The notes: generated by a model from the letters alone, not told the origin. A stretch of 64,000 nt of DNA from Montifringilla adamsi (GCA_017590115.1 JAGGNK010008226.1:5717283-5781282); one strand, 5' to 3'. Positions 13,106 to 27,529 are shown, numbered from the stretch's first letter. Translations and numbers: made by a program.

Positions 13106-16100
13106 GTTGGCACTTCCAGACCTGCCTGGGTGGGTTATCCCAGCCGGTTTGTGTTGCACCCTGGGAGCACCGAGAGATTTGGTTCCCTGATGTTTGTAAA
13201 ACTCTCTAAGATCTTTCAAGAAACACTGCAAAGCCTTATTTTAACATTCCCAGAGGCAGCTCTGGGTAACGGCTGTCGCCCGGATTATTCCCAGTCCTTG
13301 GAGAGCACGATTTTATCCACCATCCTGAAAGCTTCCAGCCCTCCACAGTGCAGCTGGCTTGACCTTCAGTGCTATCTGAACCTGCTCTGCCATGTGCCAG
13401 CCTTCCTCCAATCTCTGCTCCTCTGGATGAAATATGGCTCAGCGTGGCCCGTTCTGAACAATAGCTCCTCAGTTAAACTCATATCAGCATCGTTCCTGAC
13501 ACAAGTGGGGAGGGCGGAGGCCCGGAGCCACAAGTCTATTAATCAGGGCTGGGTGTCACTTTGCAATTCAGAGATGGTTTGTGCGGAAGGAAGCCGAGCT
13601 CTGCAATGAAAGAGTTCTGAGGTTTGCTCTGAAAAGGCTTGTCACCACTCGTGACGTGCTTCCCCACCCCAAGGCTGGGTCCATGTGGCTTGCACAGAGT
13701 ACCAAGAGGGCAGAATTCACACCAGCTGGTGAATCATGGTGAAATTTGTCCCTTCTTCAAGGACCTCCCTGGGTCCAGCAGGGGAAGGAGCAAGACAGGT
13801 GTCCCTGCATCTCACAAAGCTTTGGAGTTCCATTAAGAATGAGGATTTGCAGCAGATGGGGTTTGCACTGGAGTTGTTTGATCTCAGGCTGCTCAGTTGG
13901 GCATGGTGGTTTGCACCTGGCCATTGGGGTTTTCACCTGGGAATAGCAGCAGGAAACTTAATCCAGGTGGGATTTCAGGTTCAGGGTTGGAGGGAGAGCA
14001 CCGGCCTTTCAAGCACTGCCTTGTTCTGCTGGCTGGAAGAAGGGTTGTGTAACCCAGCACTGTGAAAATCATCAGCTCCTGAGCTCTGCCTACACTGGGT
14101 CTCTCCTTTCTTTGCCAGCAGAGGGGAAACAGCAGAATTTTTCCAGCTAGATGAGGCAGTGGAGTCTGGAAATGGGAAAGGATCAGGTGAGTTTTCCTCT
14201 GCAATGGCAAAGGCCTTTCCCCACTGCTGTTAACCAGGAGGATTAAAGAGTGAGTTCTTCAGACACTCCTCAGCTGTCGACCCTGAGCTGAACCCTTGGG
14301 TCAGGAGCTGACTTTTCATTTGGGACTGACAGACTTGCAAGCTAAATCAGAGCCCAGATGGCTTAGAAAAGCCCAGAGAGCTCCAACCTGAGAGCAGCTC
14401 TTGCCACGCACGTTCCCATGCTCTTTCAACAGGCCGGGGCTGCTGTGCCAAGTGTGATTTCAGAGGAAGCTTGGAAAGAAAGTCCAACCCCGTCTGTCAT
14501 CCTTTTTTTTCAGAGAACTTCTGGTGCCTTTGCCATGTGCAGAATAGCTGAGAGAAAGGGCTTTTACAAAGCTCAGAGCTGGGCTTCTGTGTGTCCTGCT
14601 TCCCTTCTTCCTAAGATGTGTTCTCTTCCTCCATGAGTCACCCTGTGGATGAGAACTAGAGACTTTTTAGGGAAAAGGAGACAAAATAGAAGCTGGCTCT
14701 TCAGAGTGGCTGTGCCGTGGCTGTTTGCTGGTGGCTCTGGAAGCATCTGTCATCTTTAGCCCTGGAGTTCAATCCCAGGCTGAATGCCTGTGGTGTGTTT
14801 GTATGCGCGGCCTCACGCTGGGCCCGTGGCCGCCTGCCACCCCTCGCCCAAGGTGGATGTGCTTCACAGGAGAAGCAGTTTGCACGTACACAAACATTCA
14901 GTGCCTCTGGGTGAGCTGCAGCCTGTGCCAGTCAGGCTGGTAAAACATTTCCTGGGGTTTGCTGTGAGGGCTGGGCACTCCGGGGGTTTGCTTTGTTAGT
15001 GCCCGAGGAGCCAAACCTCTCCTGCTGGGGGGACACTTGTGCCTGTCCCAGGGAGGTGTCTCTGCTCTGACATTGCTCTGGAGCAGGCTTTGGGGACCTG
15101 GTGGCTGCTCCCTGCTCCTCCATGATGTTTTAGGACTCTAAACAGTGGATTTTTGGATCCTCTAAAAGGGGATTTGCAGGTGTCCATCCAGCCTTGTCTC
15201 AACACCCAGTGTGCCAGGCAAGCACACCTTGGCTCTGAGCAAACTGTTTCATGGACCTGTGAGCTGGAAAACTTCTAATTAAAGCCAGATTATTGGTCTT
15301 GGCCCTTCTTGTTAGTGTTTTGATTTGGGATTTTCTTTTTTAAATCCCTTTAAGATGTCTGGATAGATGATATCAAGGTTAATTTGTTTGTGATGGAAGA
15401 AATGTTTTCACATGGTGGCTAAATGTTGTTGGAAAAGAGCAGAATTAATAGCTGCTCACTTAATCCTGATTAAACTGGCAGCTGGGAGATATTGATCAGT
15501 GTGTTCACAGCAAACTATCCCTCTCTAATGCTTGGGGTAAACAAGCCTGGGACTGTGGTTACCTTAACCCTTCCCACATTGGCAGCCTCATGCACTGGGC
15601 AGGACCTGAACCTGTGCATCCTCCTGCTCCCCAGCAGAAGGGCTTTTTCTGGGATTAATTCCCTGGGGTATAGCCATGCTGGCTTTGCCCCAAAATCTCC
15701 TGGGGCTGCAGAGCATTCACCCAGGCCTGGTGTTCCTGGGGAACCCTCTCTGCCAGGTATCCTCAGTGGCCCCTGCTCCTGCCCACTGCCGCAGCCATCA
15801 CATGGGGTGCTTGCAGCAGATCAGTGTTTCACAGAAAAAGCTGCTCAGGGGGTTTGCAGCAACTGATTTTAGGAGTTTAAATAAAAAACAGGGCTTGGCC
15901 AGAGCGGGACCAGCTTGGACCTGACCCCAGCTTTGCTGATGTTCCTGAATCCTGCCACTCCCATCTCTATGGGTCATTTCTGACACACGATTTCTGGGGA
16001 CAGGTGGCAGGATAAACCCTTGTCCCCTCTCAGCCCACCTCTTTTATTGTGCTCTCACCCCCGAAGTCATAAACCAGAAGCAATTTTGAGGCTGCCAAGT

Positions 16101-19100
16101 GAGGGAAAGAGGCTCAACAGCCCCAGCTTTCCTGCTCAGGCTTTATTACTCTCAGCAAAAACATGTTCCACATTGGAGTCCGTGCATTCTTAATGCAGCC
16201 GCTGCCAGGCTGGCTCCAAACAGCACAAATTGCTCTGGTTTGGGTCTGTCTTTGCTATTCACAAGGTCACTGCATTTTTGCACCTCTGGCTGCTGCACTA
16301 TGGTTGACTTCTTGTTAGCACAGACCAGGTCTGGAAATACCTAGAACTGTCTTCAGCCTCCCAGGGAACAGGTGGGACTGCTGGAGTGGATGGAGAGTAA
16401 CATGACAAGGAACAGCTTTCCACAGGGCACTCAGAAATGTGCTTTTCTCAGGGAGATGAGTTCTTCAGGGGCTCAATTTTTATCCTTGCTAGAAATTCCA
16501 TTTAGAAGAGCACAATTCCTGTTGGAGGTACCATAACTGTAACCAGTACTGGACCAGAATTAATTAATTGTGATACATCTTGGTACTGATCTTCTGCTCA
16601 GTACTGCTGGAAATGATCAGTGTTTCTTTTGGGAATGTCAGATAAACTATTTTTCCATGGGGTGAGTAGGAGATGAGGAAGGGAATTAACTTCCCTGATA
16701 CCTTGGGCAGCATTGCTCCCAAAAACCAGCAGCTGGCTCTCCCCACCTTTGCTCTGCTTCTCCGTCCTGGTGCTCTGCTCACCTCACACTTGATGGGATG
16801 AAGGTTCCTCACCCTCCCTGGTGTCCAAAGGAAAGTATTTCCCCAGATGTCCCTCCTCACATGGCACGTGACAGTCTTGCAGGAGCGTGCACTGTATGCT
16901 GTGAGGACAGGCACTGTTACAATCCCTGCCTCTGGGCAAGCAGGCTCAGGCTTCCTGTTCTCTTTTTACCCTTGTTCCACCAAATGTTTGGTGCATCCAC
17001 ACAATAGCTGACTTCCAGCCCGCTCCTGTGTCTGTGGGCTCCAGCCTGGATGATGAATTGGCCTTTGCCAAGCATTCTCTTGCTGGCCACAGGTCCAGCT
17101 CATCCTCCTTGCATCCAAGTTTACGAGGTATAAAGCCATGGCAGATGAAACCCATCTGCTGCAGGTGAGTGGAGTTAAGCTGTTTTACAGCTGAGGGAGC
17201 AGGCATAAAATCAAAATGAGGAAATTGATGGAGTTCTGGCTTTATTGCAGGGGCTGTTACTCTCTTTTTCACACGGGCAGGAGCATTGCTGCTCCAAGCT
17301 TGTAGTTCAGTTGTACCTTCAGGCTTCAGTGCCCTTCCTGCTCTCCCTGGGGATCAGTGGCATCACTCAGCTCTCCTTTGGGCACAGGCCTAACTCTCAG
17401 AAGCCACCGTGTTGGCAGAGGCTCATCCTGCCACTCCCCAGGGGACTTGACTCCTGCAAGTGATCCTTCAGCATATTTGCATTTGGATTTTCTTCATTCC
17501 AGCCTGGGCACGCACGGGTTCTCTCTGCTGGCTGCTCAGCCATCGGGCCTGCTCAGGACTGACCGCAGCATTTTTGTGCTTTGTGGGACTTTTTCCAGTC
17601 CCAGGGAGGTGCTGGGTGAGCGGTGGCAGTGTGTGAGGGCATCCAGGGGGATTTCACTCCTCGCGCTCACCGCAGCCGCTGAGCCATCAGCAAGAGGCTG
17701 CGTTTTTTCCTCAACTCTTGCCAAACCTCGGTCCTTTCTTCCATCCTCCATATGCTGCCTTGTTGGTCTGAACAGCCATCTCTTCATCTAAGTCTGGCTG
17801 GGGAGAACCAGTTAGTAAAACATCCTTAATTAACCTTGCTGGGCTCAGCCTAAAAGCAGGCCAGACCTACTGAGGTGCTGCTACGCTTGTGTCAGCAGCT
17901 GTTCCCTTTTGTAAGAGAGAAGGCACAGGTGGTGGTTGTTCCTCAGAAGCTGGGATTTGATGTGCCTCCCAGTGCTGCTGGAACAGGCTGTGGATCTCCC
18001 ATATCCCCATCCCTTTTCTTTCCTTTGATTTGCAAGAGCCTTGCAGTGGCTCGTTGTGCCTCCTTCTCGCTCAGTTAAAAGCTGAACCAGCTGAAGCTGC
18101 AGGACTGGAGGCAAAGTTGTTTTCCTATTCAGAAGCAAGAAGGGTGGGAATTTGGGGTCATTCCTCAACAGCCTATTTCCCTTGAGTAGGACAAGAGGCT
18201 CTGCTCTTGGGTTACCTATCCCAGACAGCTTCCCTGTGGGAAATCTGGTCCTTTTCCCCTCTTCTGGAACAGAAACAGGGATGGGAGATAGAAGGCTTTG
18301 GCCAAGTGGATTGTGATTTGGACAAATAAATTAATTTATGGGTCAGTGGGCAGATAGGTGGTTATTTTAACATCTGAGGCAAAGAGAAACGCTCCCTTCT
18401 TTTATTATTATACCTAGAGACATGGAGCAGAAGACTCTTCATTGTTAAGACAGGAGACTTTAGAGTAGGTGTTGATGGTTTCTGTCTGGAAAAATCTGGT
18501 GGAGCCACAGAGTGGATTCATTCACAATAAATGAAACCTCAAGACAATGGAAGGTGGGGGGTGAATTATCCATCAGGTAGGACAAGGCTTTTGAGGGAAA
18601 TGAAGAGGCTGCTGCTGTGATTGCTGAAGTCAGTGCATTATTTCTGTGTGTTTGACTCCCCTCCACTCTGCCTGGAGCGACGTGTGTTTCATGGCCCTGC
18701 AGAGAGAGCAGCTCGCGTTTCCCCCTTCCTCATCTCACAGCTCAGTCTCACTGATATTATGACAGAACGTGTTCAGTGCACAGAACTATTAAAAATGTAG
18801 CTCATATGGTGCTGATGGGAGGCTGACATCTCCTGAATAATTTATTTTAACTGGAAAGATTTGTAACACTTAAGCATTAGTGGGACTCTTAGCTGTAACT
18901 CTTCCTGCGGCGGATGCTTGTTGTGATTCTCTTGTTTGGGCAAGAAGTGGCTCAGCCTGTTGGAGGCCAAAGCCACCTGCCTCAGGGACAGCCAGACTGC
19001 TGGTCATGGTCCCTTGGAGGCTGCAGAACCCCAGAAGAGCTCCAAAAGGAAGCTGGAGGTATTGGAAGAAGCAGTCTCACTTGGATTGCCCCTGCCTTGG

Positions 19101-19225
19101 GAACAGCGAGCATTTTCCAGTGTGGAGGATTGAAACAGACTGCAAAATATTTACAGTAAGCAAGAAATGGCTGGCTACCTTTAATTCCTGGCAGCAGCTC
19201 CCTTCCTTGGGGCAGTGACTGTAAG

Positions 19226-19352
19226 GACCTGCTCTGAGGAGTAGCTGCTGCCATCCCCCTTGTCCAGGGGGAAGGACCTGATGTGTTGCTGGGCCAGGGG
19301 TTTGCACAGGGTCTTTTCCAGTCTTAACAATCCTGTGATTCCATGGGTATGG
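19226..19352 (+). mobile_element. Decayed CR1 3' end
   Basis: GGTCTTTTCCAGTCTTAACAATCC followed by TGTGATTCCATG matches the CR1 terminus. The upstream part is poorly preserved, so the left edge is approximate. Confidence 0.6.
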
Positions 19353-20221
19353 ATGGAAGGAAGTCAGGGCCATTGCTTTCTTGTACACATTCAGTAGAAA
19401 CTTTGTGCAAACATTCTTGCACACAAGCCAACAACCTGAATTTCTAAATTTATTCTGGCAGAAATGCAATCACGAGGGGGGCTTATCAGTTGAATTCTTG
19501 GAGTCAGTGTTATAAAGGCCAAGATAATTTCTGTGATGATCATCTAAGAAGGCTCTTCCTCTTTTTTATCATTACACATAGAGGGACAAATCCTGCTCTC
19601 AGCTGCAAGGAACCAATTCCCACTCAAGTCAAAGGAAGCTGCTAAGAGAGACCAGAGTTTATCCCATAGTTTATATACAAATTTATCACTGAAATTGCTG
19701 TGCCCACACCCCACGGCTGCTTCAGCCCAGAGCCAGCTCAATGCTGACTCACAAACGACTCCTTTTTTTCTCTCACTCCTCTTCCCCTTATTGCTGGTTG
19801 TGTTCTTGCAGGGTTGTTTCACTGCCTTTCAGTCTTCCTCCAGGTTCCTACTAAAACCGAGTTTAACACCTTAGGTAAGACACAGTCAGTCCTTAAGGAG
19901 TGCAAAATCCTTGTTGGTGAGAGGGAATGGGAAGACAGAAATCCTGCTATTTCTGGTTTACACATGAGGTCCTGCAATGTAGAAGGTCAAGCTCTGAAGT
20001 TCTTGAAGTCAATGCCAAAATCCATTTATGGCTCCCAGCTGGCCAGGGCATCATCCCAAACAGTTTGTTGCTGATCCATTCTCTTTTTTGGCCACAGATT
20101 CATCCATCACTCTGAATCTTCTCCCTGCCTAGTCTTGCAGGGTCTGGAAACACCTCACTCTTCTGTATCTGTTTTTTCCCTAATGAGTTCTGAGGTGCTC
20201 ACACAAAGCAGCAAGGTGTCG

Positions 20222-20345
20222 TTATTCTCATTTTTCAGTTGTGGAAACCAAGAAAGGCCAAGTGATGTACCCAAGGTCACATACCAGTGTCAGAAGCAAA
20301 AATACGTTCCATGTCCTTATTCCTTCCCAGTCTCTCTCACAAACC
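20222..20345 (-). mobile_element. MIR-type SINE relic
   Basis: ATTCTCATTTTTCAGTTGTGG, then GCCAAGTGATGTACCCAAGG and TCACATACCAGTGTCAGAAGC, reproduce in order the reverse complement of the MIR 3' half and core, including the AAGGTCACA block. MIR copies are sparse in birds and predate their divergence. Confidence 0.75.
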
Positions 20346-22880
20346 CAAAGAGCAATAAAACGAAACATAGGTTCATAGCAAGAAAAAGTGGATTGGAATC
20401 TGCAGCAGGCCAAGATCAACCATGGAGACCCTGTGGCTCAGCAGAAACCCTGGAGTTAATGAACTCTGCAAAACTGGTGTATTTTAACATAACTAAATTC
20501 CAAGAAAAAAATAAATCTTTATTAATTATCAAGACATGAACTGGTAGGAGAGAAGAGCCAGAGTCTTTAGGTCAGATTCATCTAAATCCATTACCTAGTG
20601 AAAATTTATATTACGAATAAATACACCCTAGAAACTAGTTCAATAAATTTTTCCTGTTGTAACAAGTTGTCTTTCTGCTTTATGTATCATTTTAAAGGAA
20701 GGTAATTGAATATAAATTTCCTCCATCTACAGAAAAATGGACTTCCAAATGCATGTACGTGTCTGTGAGTATCTGTGTTTTGGGGATAGTGCTGACATCT
20801 GTGTAGGGCATGTTGGACTGAGTCTGACTGACTTCAATAGCTGTTGGAGTGGAAACCAGCACTGATCTCCAACCTGGGGAAAATTCTCCTCAATTCCAGC
20901 TTCTTTGTGCATTAGCAATTACTTTCAAATGTTTGAAACTCAATAGCGGTTGCCAGAATCTGCGTTGCCTCCCAAGGAAAAACTCTTTAATTTCTTCGTG
21001 TTTAGAGGCCAAATATGTGGCTAAACTAAGCTTGATGATAGCTGAGGTTTGGTTTTGGGCAGATTGTGAGTCCATGTACAGTTAGTGCCTGGAATATGCA
21101 CTGGGATTGTGTCTGTGGAAATGTAAAAATATTACTCTTAAAAATAAGTTAATCTTTCCCACATTTCCTGCTATGGTTAGAGGTGATTTTCTCATTGTTT
21201 TGCTCTCAGCTGTCTCAGTGCTTTGAGTCCTCCTGCCCGAAAGTCTCTTCTTGCAATCATTTTGCAGCCTCATGTATCATGTACACATGAAAAATGGTTG
21301 GTTGAGTAAGAGCTTTCTTGGTTTCAACCAGAAAAGAACTACATGAAGTCACTAGAAAGCGACTTTTATGAAGAAAAGCTCATATATACTCATAAAATCA
21401 ATCAGATATAACAGGCCTGGCTGTGAGCAGAAGTAAACTGGTCAAGTTTAAGACTTCATGTTTTAATGCCTGTGTAATTCAAGTGCCCATTTGCACTCTG
21501 CTGGCTCTGCCAGCTCCCCTCTGCCTGTTTTACAGCACGGGGTGCAGGCTCAGGGCCACATTAAGTTGTCAGAAGCAGGAGGATGTTTCCTGCAGCCCTG
21601 TCCCTGCAGCAGCAAAGAATATTGCACTGCTTCAAAACTGCAAGGAGAAGGTTATAAAATTATCATGCCTGTAAATTCCAGCTGCAAACCATATGATTGC
21701 AAAGCCCTGCTCCCCGTCCTTGTTTAAAATTACTCTCTCCTAAGCCTCCTCAACATCTGCCTGGCCTGGAAGTGCAGTTTTCCCTGTGCTCAGTCACACG
21801 CTCAGTGAACACCTTGTGCTGGGACTAAAAGGTCTTTCAAAAAAAAAAAAAACAACACTGTGCAGCTGATGAAGTGTTTGCTTAGGATTAGGTGCCGTGG
21901 TTAATATAAGCATTAAAAAATGTCTCTGGCCACTGTCCTGTGTCACAGCAGCCTCGTATTTCCTCTTCTCTGGAGACGGATGTACATCTGGTTTGGGTGG
22001 CTTTTGTCCTATTCCCTGGCCACAGAAAGAAAAAGGAATACTGGGCTTCTAAGGATGGAAAGTTATGCAGCAGTGCTAAATATATCAGCGTTTCTTGGAC
22101 CTGGGCTCGGTGAGATAGGCTGTTCCAGCAGCACTTCCAGCACAAGAGGCAGGGCTGCCCGTGAGGGCTGTGTTTGGAAACAGGGAGGTGCATCCACGTG
22201 TAAGGGAGAGCTGGAGAGCAGGGCTGCCCTTGGGAAGCTGCATCCCAAGGCAGGGCAGAGCCCCTGCGAGCCCTTGGATGTGTCTCCTCTTCCCCAGAGC
22301 GATCGAGTTACACGCCTTGAGCTTTGCCATAGTAGCAGAGGAAGGGGAGAGTACAAAGGTTATGGAAAACAAAACATTAATTTTCGGGACCAGCTGTGTT
22401 ACAAGCAAACTGCAGCTTTATTTATACCCACAGCATAGTGTCCATAAATCAGGGCTGCTCTCCAGCAAGGCATTTAATGAGAACTATTAAATGATTTCAT
22501 GATGTACTCATTGTTACCATCTGATAAAAACCAATGCTCCCTCCAAGGACCAGGACTTTTCAGTTGTAGATTTTGGTGGGGGAAGGAGGTGTGTGGGGAA
22601 GCCAAGCCCTCAGCAGTGTCAGACGAGTTCTGCAAACTGCTCTGGGCACATCATGTCAGGAGGATCCATCAGCCCAGCCTCCTTGCAGATTTCAATTAGG
22701 GGCATGGACTGTGGATGTGAGCAGCCTTTGGAGTTTATGTAACTCCTTTTGTAGAGAAAAATACCTGGTCTGATCTCTCCTCCAGGGCGGGAGGAGCAGG
22801 TAGATCACAGCATTGCTGTGGAGCTGGGTGCTGCTCCCCCAGGCCTGCACAAGGCTGGACCCCAGCCCGTGGTGCACCAG

Positions 22881-22992
22881 GAACCACAGAATGGTTTGGG
22901 TTGCAAGGGACCTTAAAGCTCACCTAATTCCACCCCCCTGCCATGGGCTGGGACAATTTCCACTAGCCCAGGTTGCTGTGGCCTGGAGCAGG
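22881..22992 (-). mobile_element. CR1 fragment
   Basis: Starts ACCACAGAATGGTTTGGGTTGCAAGGGACC and runs through CACTAGCCCAGGTTGCT, a well-preserved CR1 3' segment in reverse. Confidence 0.9.
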
Positions 22993-23613
22993 GAGTCAGG
23001 GGGCTCCACAGAGCCATGCACAGCCCCTGCCTGTCTCCCATCCCGTTCTTGGTGCTGGTGGCAGATCAAGCCAAAGGGATCATGCCCGATGCTTGTGGCA
23101 TCCTGGAGGCTCCCTGTGACCCTGGGGCTTGTCCACACGTGGTGAGGGGGGCACAGGTCCATCTACAGCCTTTCCGGGACCTTCCCCCAGATTTTCAGGC
23201 CGGAAAGGCTGGATCTGATGGCTGCACAGAGCCCCGTGAGGCTCCTTTGTCACGAGCACACCCAAGCACTAAAATCACAGGGATGGCTAATTTATGTGAG
23301 AAGGTTTTCTATGAATCACTGGGGAGGACATTGTGCCCAGAGCCTTGCCCCTCTCCAAGTGCTTAATTGCTAATCAGAGGCTGGATTCAGCAGCTCCCAT
23401 TCTCTGGCACTTTCTGTCTCCATCAATAAAACTGGAGAGGCTCTTGCTTTACAACAAAGATGTTTATCTTGCCCGAAGTTGTGGGAAGCTGTAGGGGGCT
23501 GTCCTTTCTTACTGCACAGCTCTAATGGGGTAAACAGTTGCTGGTACTTAGTTTCCAGCCAGATTTTTCTGAATGGGGGCTGGGAGGAGGATTCCTTAAT
23601 TAATCCTTTGGGA

Positions 23614-23750
23614 AAGTGGTTGGGACTCTGGCTTCTTGTTCTGGGTTTGTATCTAACTAGCATCTCCCAGCTGCAGAGTAGTGAAACCAAGGTCCAAATG
23701 TCACCTTGCATTTCTCCATCCCTCAGATGGGTAATTTTTCTTCCTCCTTT
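23614..23750 (+). mobile_element. Possible MIR relic
   Basis: GGACTCTGGCTTCTTG, CTGGGTTTGTATC, AACTAGC and CATCCCTCAGATGGGTAA fall in MIR order with moderate divergence. Confidence 0.4.
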
Positions 23751-23771
23751 AAGCTACCTGCCCCTTTCTCT

Positions 23772-23824
23772 GGGATGGAACTAGATGGGATTTAAGGTCC
23801 ATTCCAACCCAAACCATGAATACT
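23772..23824 (+). mobile_element. CR1 3' end remnant
   Basis: GATGGGATTTAAGGTCCATTCCAACCCAAACCATGAAT is a short forward CR1 terminus. Confidence 0.75.
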
Positions 23825-26345
23825 TTTTTCCCCCAAAAAGAAGGAAGTGCCCTTTCCTGGGAGGAAACAACTGTGTGTGAGTGGCAGCATGGTTTAACAT
23901 TAAAGCCAATTATTAAATTAAAATATAAACAATCATAAAACCTGCAGAGTATTGCATATGTGATGAGCTGCTCAAGCAACTTGCACCAAACACACACATG
24001 GGGTAGCCTTAAATGTTCATTGCTTTCAAGGACATGCCCATTTGCAGGGACTTCAGACAACTCCAGGCTGCCTTGCTGTTTTTTCCATCCATGTGAGTGT
24101 ATGAAATGAGAGTGAGGTGCATAAACAGGTCTGGAGGAAGGTTTTCCATTAGCTGCAGGTAGTAATTTATGGTAGGAAAGCAACAGGCAGTTAAACTCTT
24201 TACATTGCTGAGCATTAATGTATAGTGCTGTGAGTTAGAACATCTCCTTTAAGGTTTTATTTGATGAAGTCTCTTCCTTTATGATCTGCTAAAGCTCTTT
24301 CCACACAAGGGCTTGGGTCGTTTGTTTCAAAAAATTCTTTATTATATTTATATAGATTATACTTCCATAGCACACACCCCCCAAGCCACTGATTCATTTT
24401 AGACTGGGAAAAAACATCAGAGGATTGATCAGCCGTCCACAGATTGCTCCGTGCTGCTTTGAGTGCAAGTTGAAGGGGATTGGCTTATTGTTGGGTTGTT
24501 TTTAACTCCACAGACAAATATCTCCACCCTGAAATGCCTTTGGAATGTGGCAATATGTGCAGACCACAGCCTTGGCTGTCCCACCTCCAGTACAAAGTAG
24601 ACCTTTGAAGTATTTTAAGTATTAGATTTTCTCAAAGGTATCGAGCATGGTATGTAAAAAGACTTCATTTAAGCCAGGTTGGGTTACAGAAGCACAGCTA
24701 AAACCAGTATTCTGGGCTGTTCATTCTACAAAGGATCAGTCTTCACTTGAAGCTGATGCAAAGGGAGGAAACTGGTCTCAACCACAATGCTCAGAAGAGA
24801 CAAAAGCAAATACTGCAGATACCAAGAAGATGAAGCAGTTACCATGCCACTGCTCTTGTTTGTTTGGGGTTTTTCCTCCTCTGTGCTAAAGCTGTTAAGT
24901 CTTTTTTATTGATTTCATGGTTAAGAAAAGTCCCAAGTTCAGTCTGATCCTGAGAAATGGGAAAGCCTTGCCAGCTGCACTGGAGGTGGAGAAGCCCCTG
25001 GGCACCCCTTTCATTCCCAGTCCTCTTGGGCACCTTGCACAGCCTGATCCTTGGCTTCTGAGTTTTGGAGCTCATGAAGAGCTGACTCAGAAACCATCTC
25101 AGCCCTACGAGGGTGAATGTGGCAGGGTTTGAAAGCAGCAGTGGTGCCTGGTGCTGTTCTGAGTAAGCCAGGTGTGGTACAAACTCGTCCTGCTAGACGA
25201 TTTTGTGGTTCCATGCTGTGGTTCACACGTGTGATAACAGCCAGCAATAAACTGCTGTGGGAAATGTCCAGTCAGTCCTGCAAAAACCAATTTAAAAAAG
25301 CTATTTGGAGGTGGCCATGGTATTAACCATTGTATTTATGAAGGTGGAAGGGACTGACAGAGAAAATGATGCTGGAGGATGTGCAAGTTAGCACAGGACA
25401 CAGACTGAACCTGTGCAAATCTCTGAACTGAAACCAAGCATCCCAAACCCAAATATTCATCACTGAGTTGTTGCAAATTTGGGATTATCTCTTTGACAAC
25501 GTGCAGCAAAATCCCTGTTGACATGACTTGGTATTTGACAAAACTCTTGGAAGGCTTCAGCCGGGGGCTGGCTCTGAGCCTGCACTGAACACACAGCAAG
25601 TGGGACACACGAGCAGCCTCCTCCATCTGAGGAGCTGGAAGTCAGAGCTGGAAGGAAGCAGGTACAGCCCTTGGCCTGTTCTCCATGTCCAGCCCAAGGG
25701 CTGGGTGCCAGGAGCGTGGGGATTTAATCCCTGCACTAACACTGTTGGTTCAGTGCACTTTCCATAATCCATTCTTAAGCACGAGCCTAGCTGTGGTTTG
25801 ACACCTTGAAAAATGTGCTCGCTGCCTTCCCCCAGCCCGGCGCTGCCTCCTGCATCCTGCCGGGGTGGAGGAGAGCCAGGAGGGGGAGGAAGAGCCCGCA
25901 GCCATCCCTGCAGCACTGGTGTTTCCAGGGCAGCAGTGCTGCCTGTTTCCTGCAGCGCTTCCAAGCAGCCCTGGGATCCTGGGGCGCAGCGCGGTCCGCA
26001 AGCGCAGCGTGTCCTCATCCTTTGAACAGCTTCCCACCTTTGTGAGCCTAATCTGCAGAGGACATCCTGCCTTCCTCTGGAGGGAGGCAGCTCGGCCTGA
26101 GGTCCCCATTGCCAGTTAAAAAATGACAGGGAATGCAGTGTGGGCTGGCTGTTGCTGGTCCATACAGAACTGTGTTGTTTTCTGCTGGATTTAGGGTCTG
26201 ATGCCCCAGCGGCCCCATTCAGTGTCCTGGAGGCTGCAGCCACATGGCACAAGGTTTCCTTCATTACCTGCTCAACAGCTCAGCAAATCTGGGCTTTTTC
26301 ATCCGTGAAACAAAGCAAAAAGCAAACTTGATCAGCTCCATCACT

Positions 26346-26483
26346 TCATAGAATCACGGAATAGTTTCGATTGGAAGGGGTATTAAAACCCACCCAGTGC
26401 CACCCCCTGCCACGGGCAGGGACACCTTCCACTATCCCAGGTTGCTCCAAGCCTCTTGAGCACTTCCAGATAGTGGTAAATGT
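26346..26483 (-). mobile_element. CR1 fragment
   Basis: Begins TCATAGAATCACGGAATAG, the CR1 terminal repeat in reverse. It passes CACCTTCCACTATCCCAGG and ends in GAGCACTTCCAG, where a 23-bp duplication follows. Confidence 0.9.
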
Positions 26484-26506
26484 CACTTCCAGATATTGGT
26501 AAATGT
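26461..26506. repeat. 23-bp tandem duplication
   Basis: 26461-26483 and 26484-26506 differ at a single base (ATAGTGG against ATATTGG). It sits at the 5'-truncated end of a minus-oriented CR1 fragment. Confidence 0.85.
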
Positions 26507-27529
26507 ATCTCCCAAGCAAATGAAGTTTCATTCCCTTGGCGCTGTGGTCATGGAAGGGAAGGCAGGGAGACATCAGGTCAAACTTCCAAATAGAAGATTC
26601 TGAAGATCTCAGTTACAGAGTTGCTTAAGCAAATCAGCCATAATTTGGAATAACTTTAGTAAAGTTTCTGCTTTAGAAGGGGCAGGAGTTTCTGAGGAGC
26701 AGGGCTGAGTTATTTGGGTGGCTCTGTGTGTTCAGGTGTCTCTGAGCCCTTCCAGAGGACATCAGTCATGCACTGACTCAAAGCCGAGGCAGAACTCCTG
26801 GGGTTTAGCCCAAATATATATTCCCTTTTGTTATATCTGTTCAGCACGAGCACATTTAGGGTGTTCCTGATGTCCTTGAGTGAGGTTGGATGTAATATTC
26901 CTATCTGGAATCTGGTCTGGGAAGAGAAGTCAGACAGACCCCATGCCGTTGCCTTGTCCAGGCCGAACAATTTTGCAGACAAAAATGTAAATTTTGCCTT
27001 CATTTTCCTGTGAAGGTGCTTTTTTGGCTTCCCACGTGGGAAGGGTTTTGGAGCAGGGTGGTGCTGGTTCCCAACACGTGTGTGAATTGGCTGTCCCTGC
27101 CCTTTGGAAGGAGAACTGGCTGCAAGTCTGTCTGCTTGGGTTTCCTGGGAGTGGCACAGATAGCTCATAGTTTCGTTCTCGTTTAAAATTAAAGCTGATT
27201 TAGTGAGCAGCATCTGGAGACAAATATTATTCTCCTTAGGGTAGCTCAAATTCTTCTTTGGTGAGAAACAGTCTTTTAAAGCTGTAACTTGGAGTGTCTT
27301 GTCTCCAGGGTTGCATTATCAGTGCCAATCTGGCCTAAGACTTTTTAAGTCAAACTTCTCCAAGCAGCATTTGAAACCTTAAATTAAGACTTCTTTCTTT
27401 TATAATCTGCAAAGCTCCTTTCTTGCTAGAATCTGCATCTGCCAGAGTTCTGTGACTTAAATCTCCATAAGATGCTTTGCAAGTGTAGAAGCCAGCATTC
27501 ATTTTACACCTTTCATAGGGATTTTGTAA

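Noticed and set aside
13004..13609. 201-codon open frame on the + strand
   Set aside because: It includes a MIR/L2-like phrase and no recognisable family features. Chance open frames of this size are expected in GC-rich intron.
25557..26264. 235-codon open frame on the - strand
   Set aside because: Low-complexity proline/glycine-rich translation of GC-rich DNA, with competing open frames on both strands and no family match.
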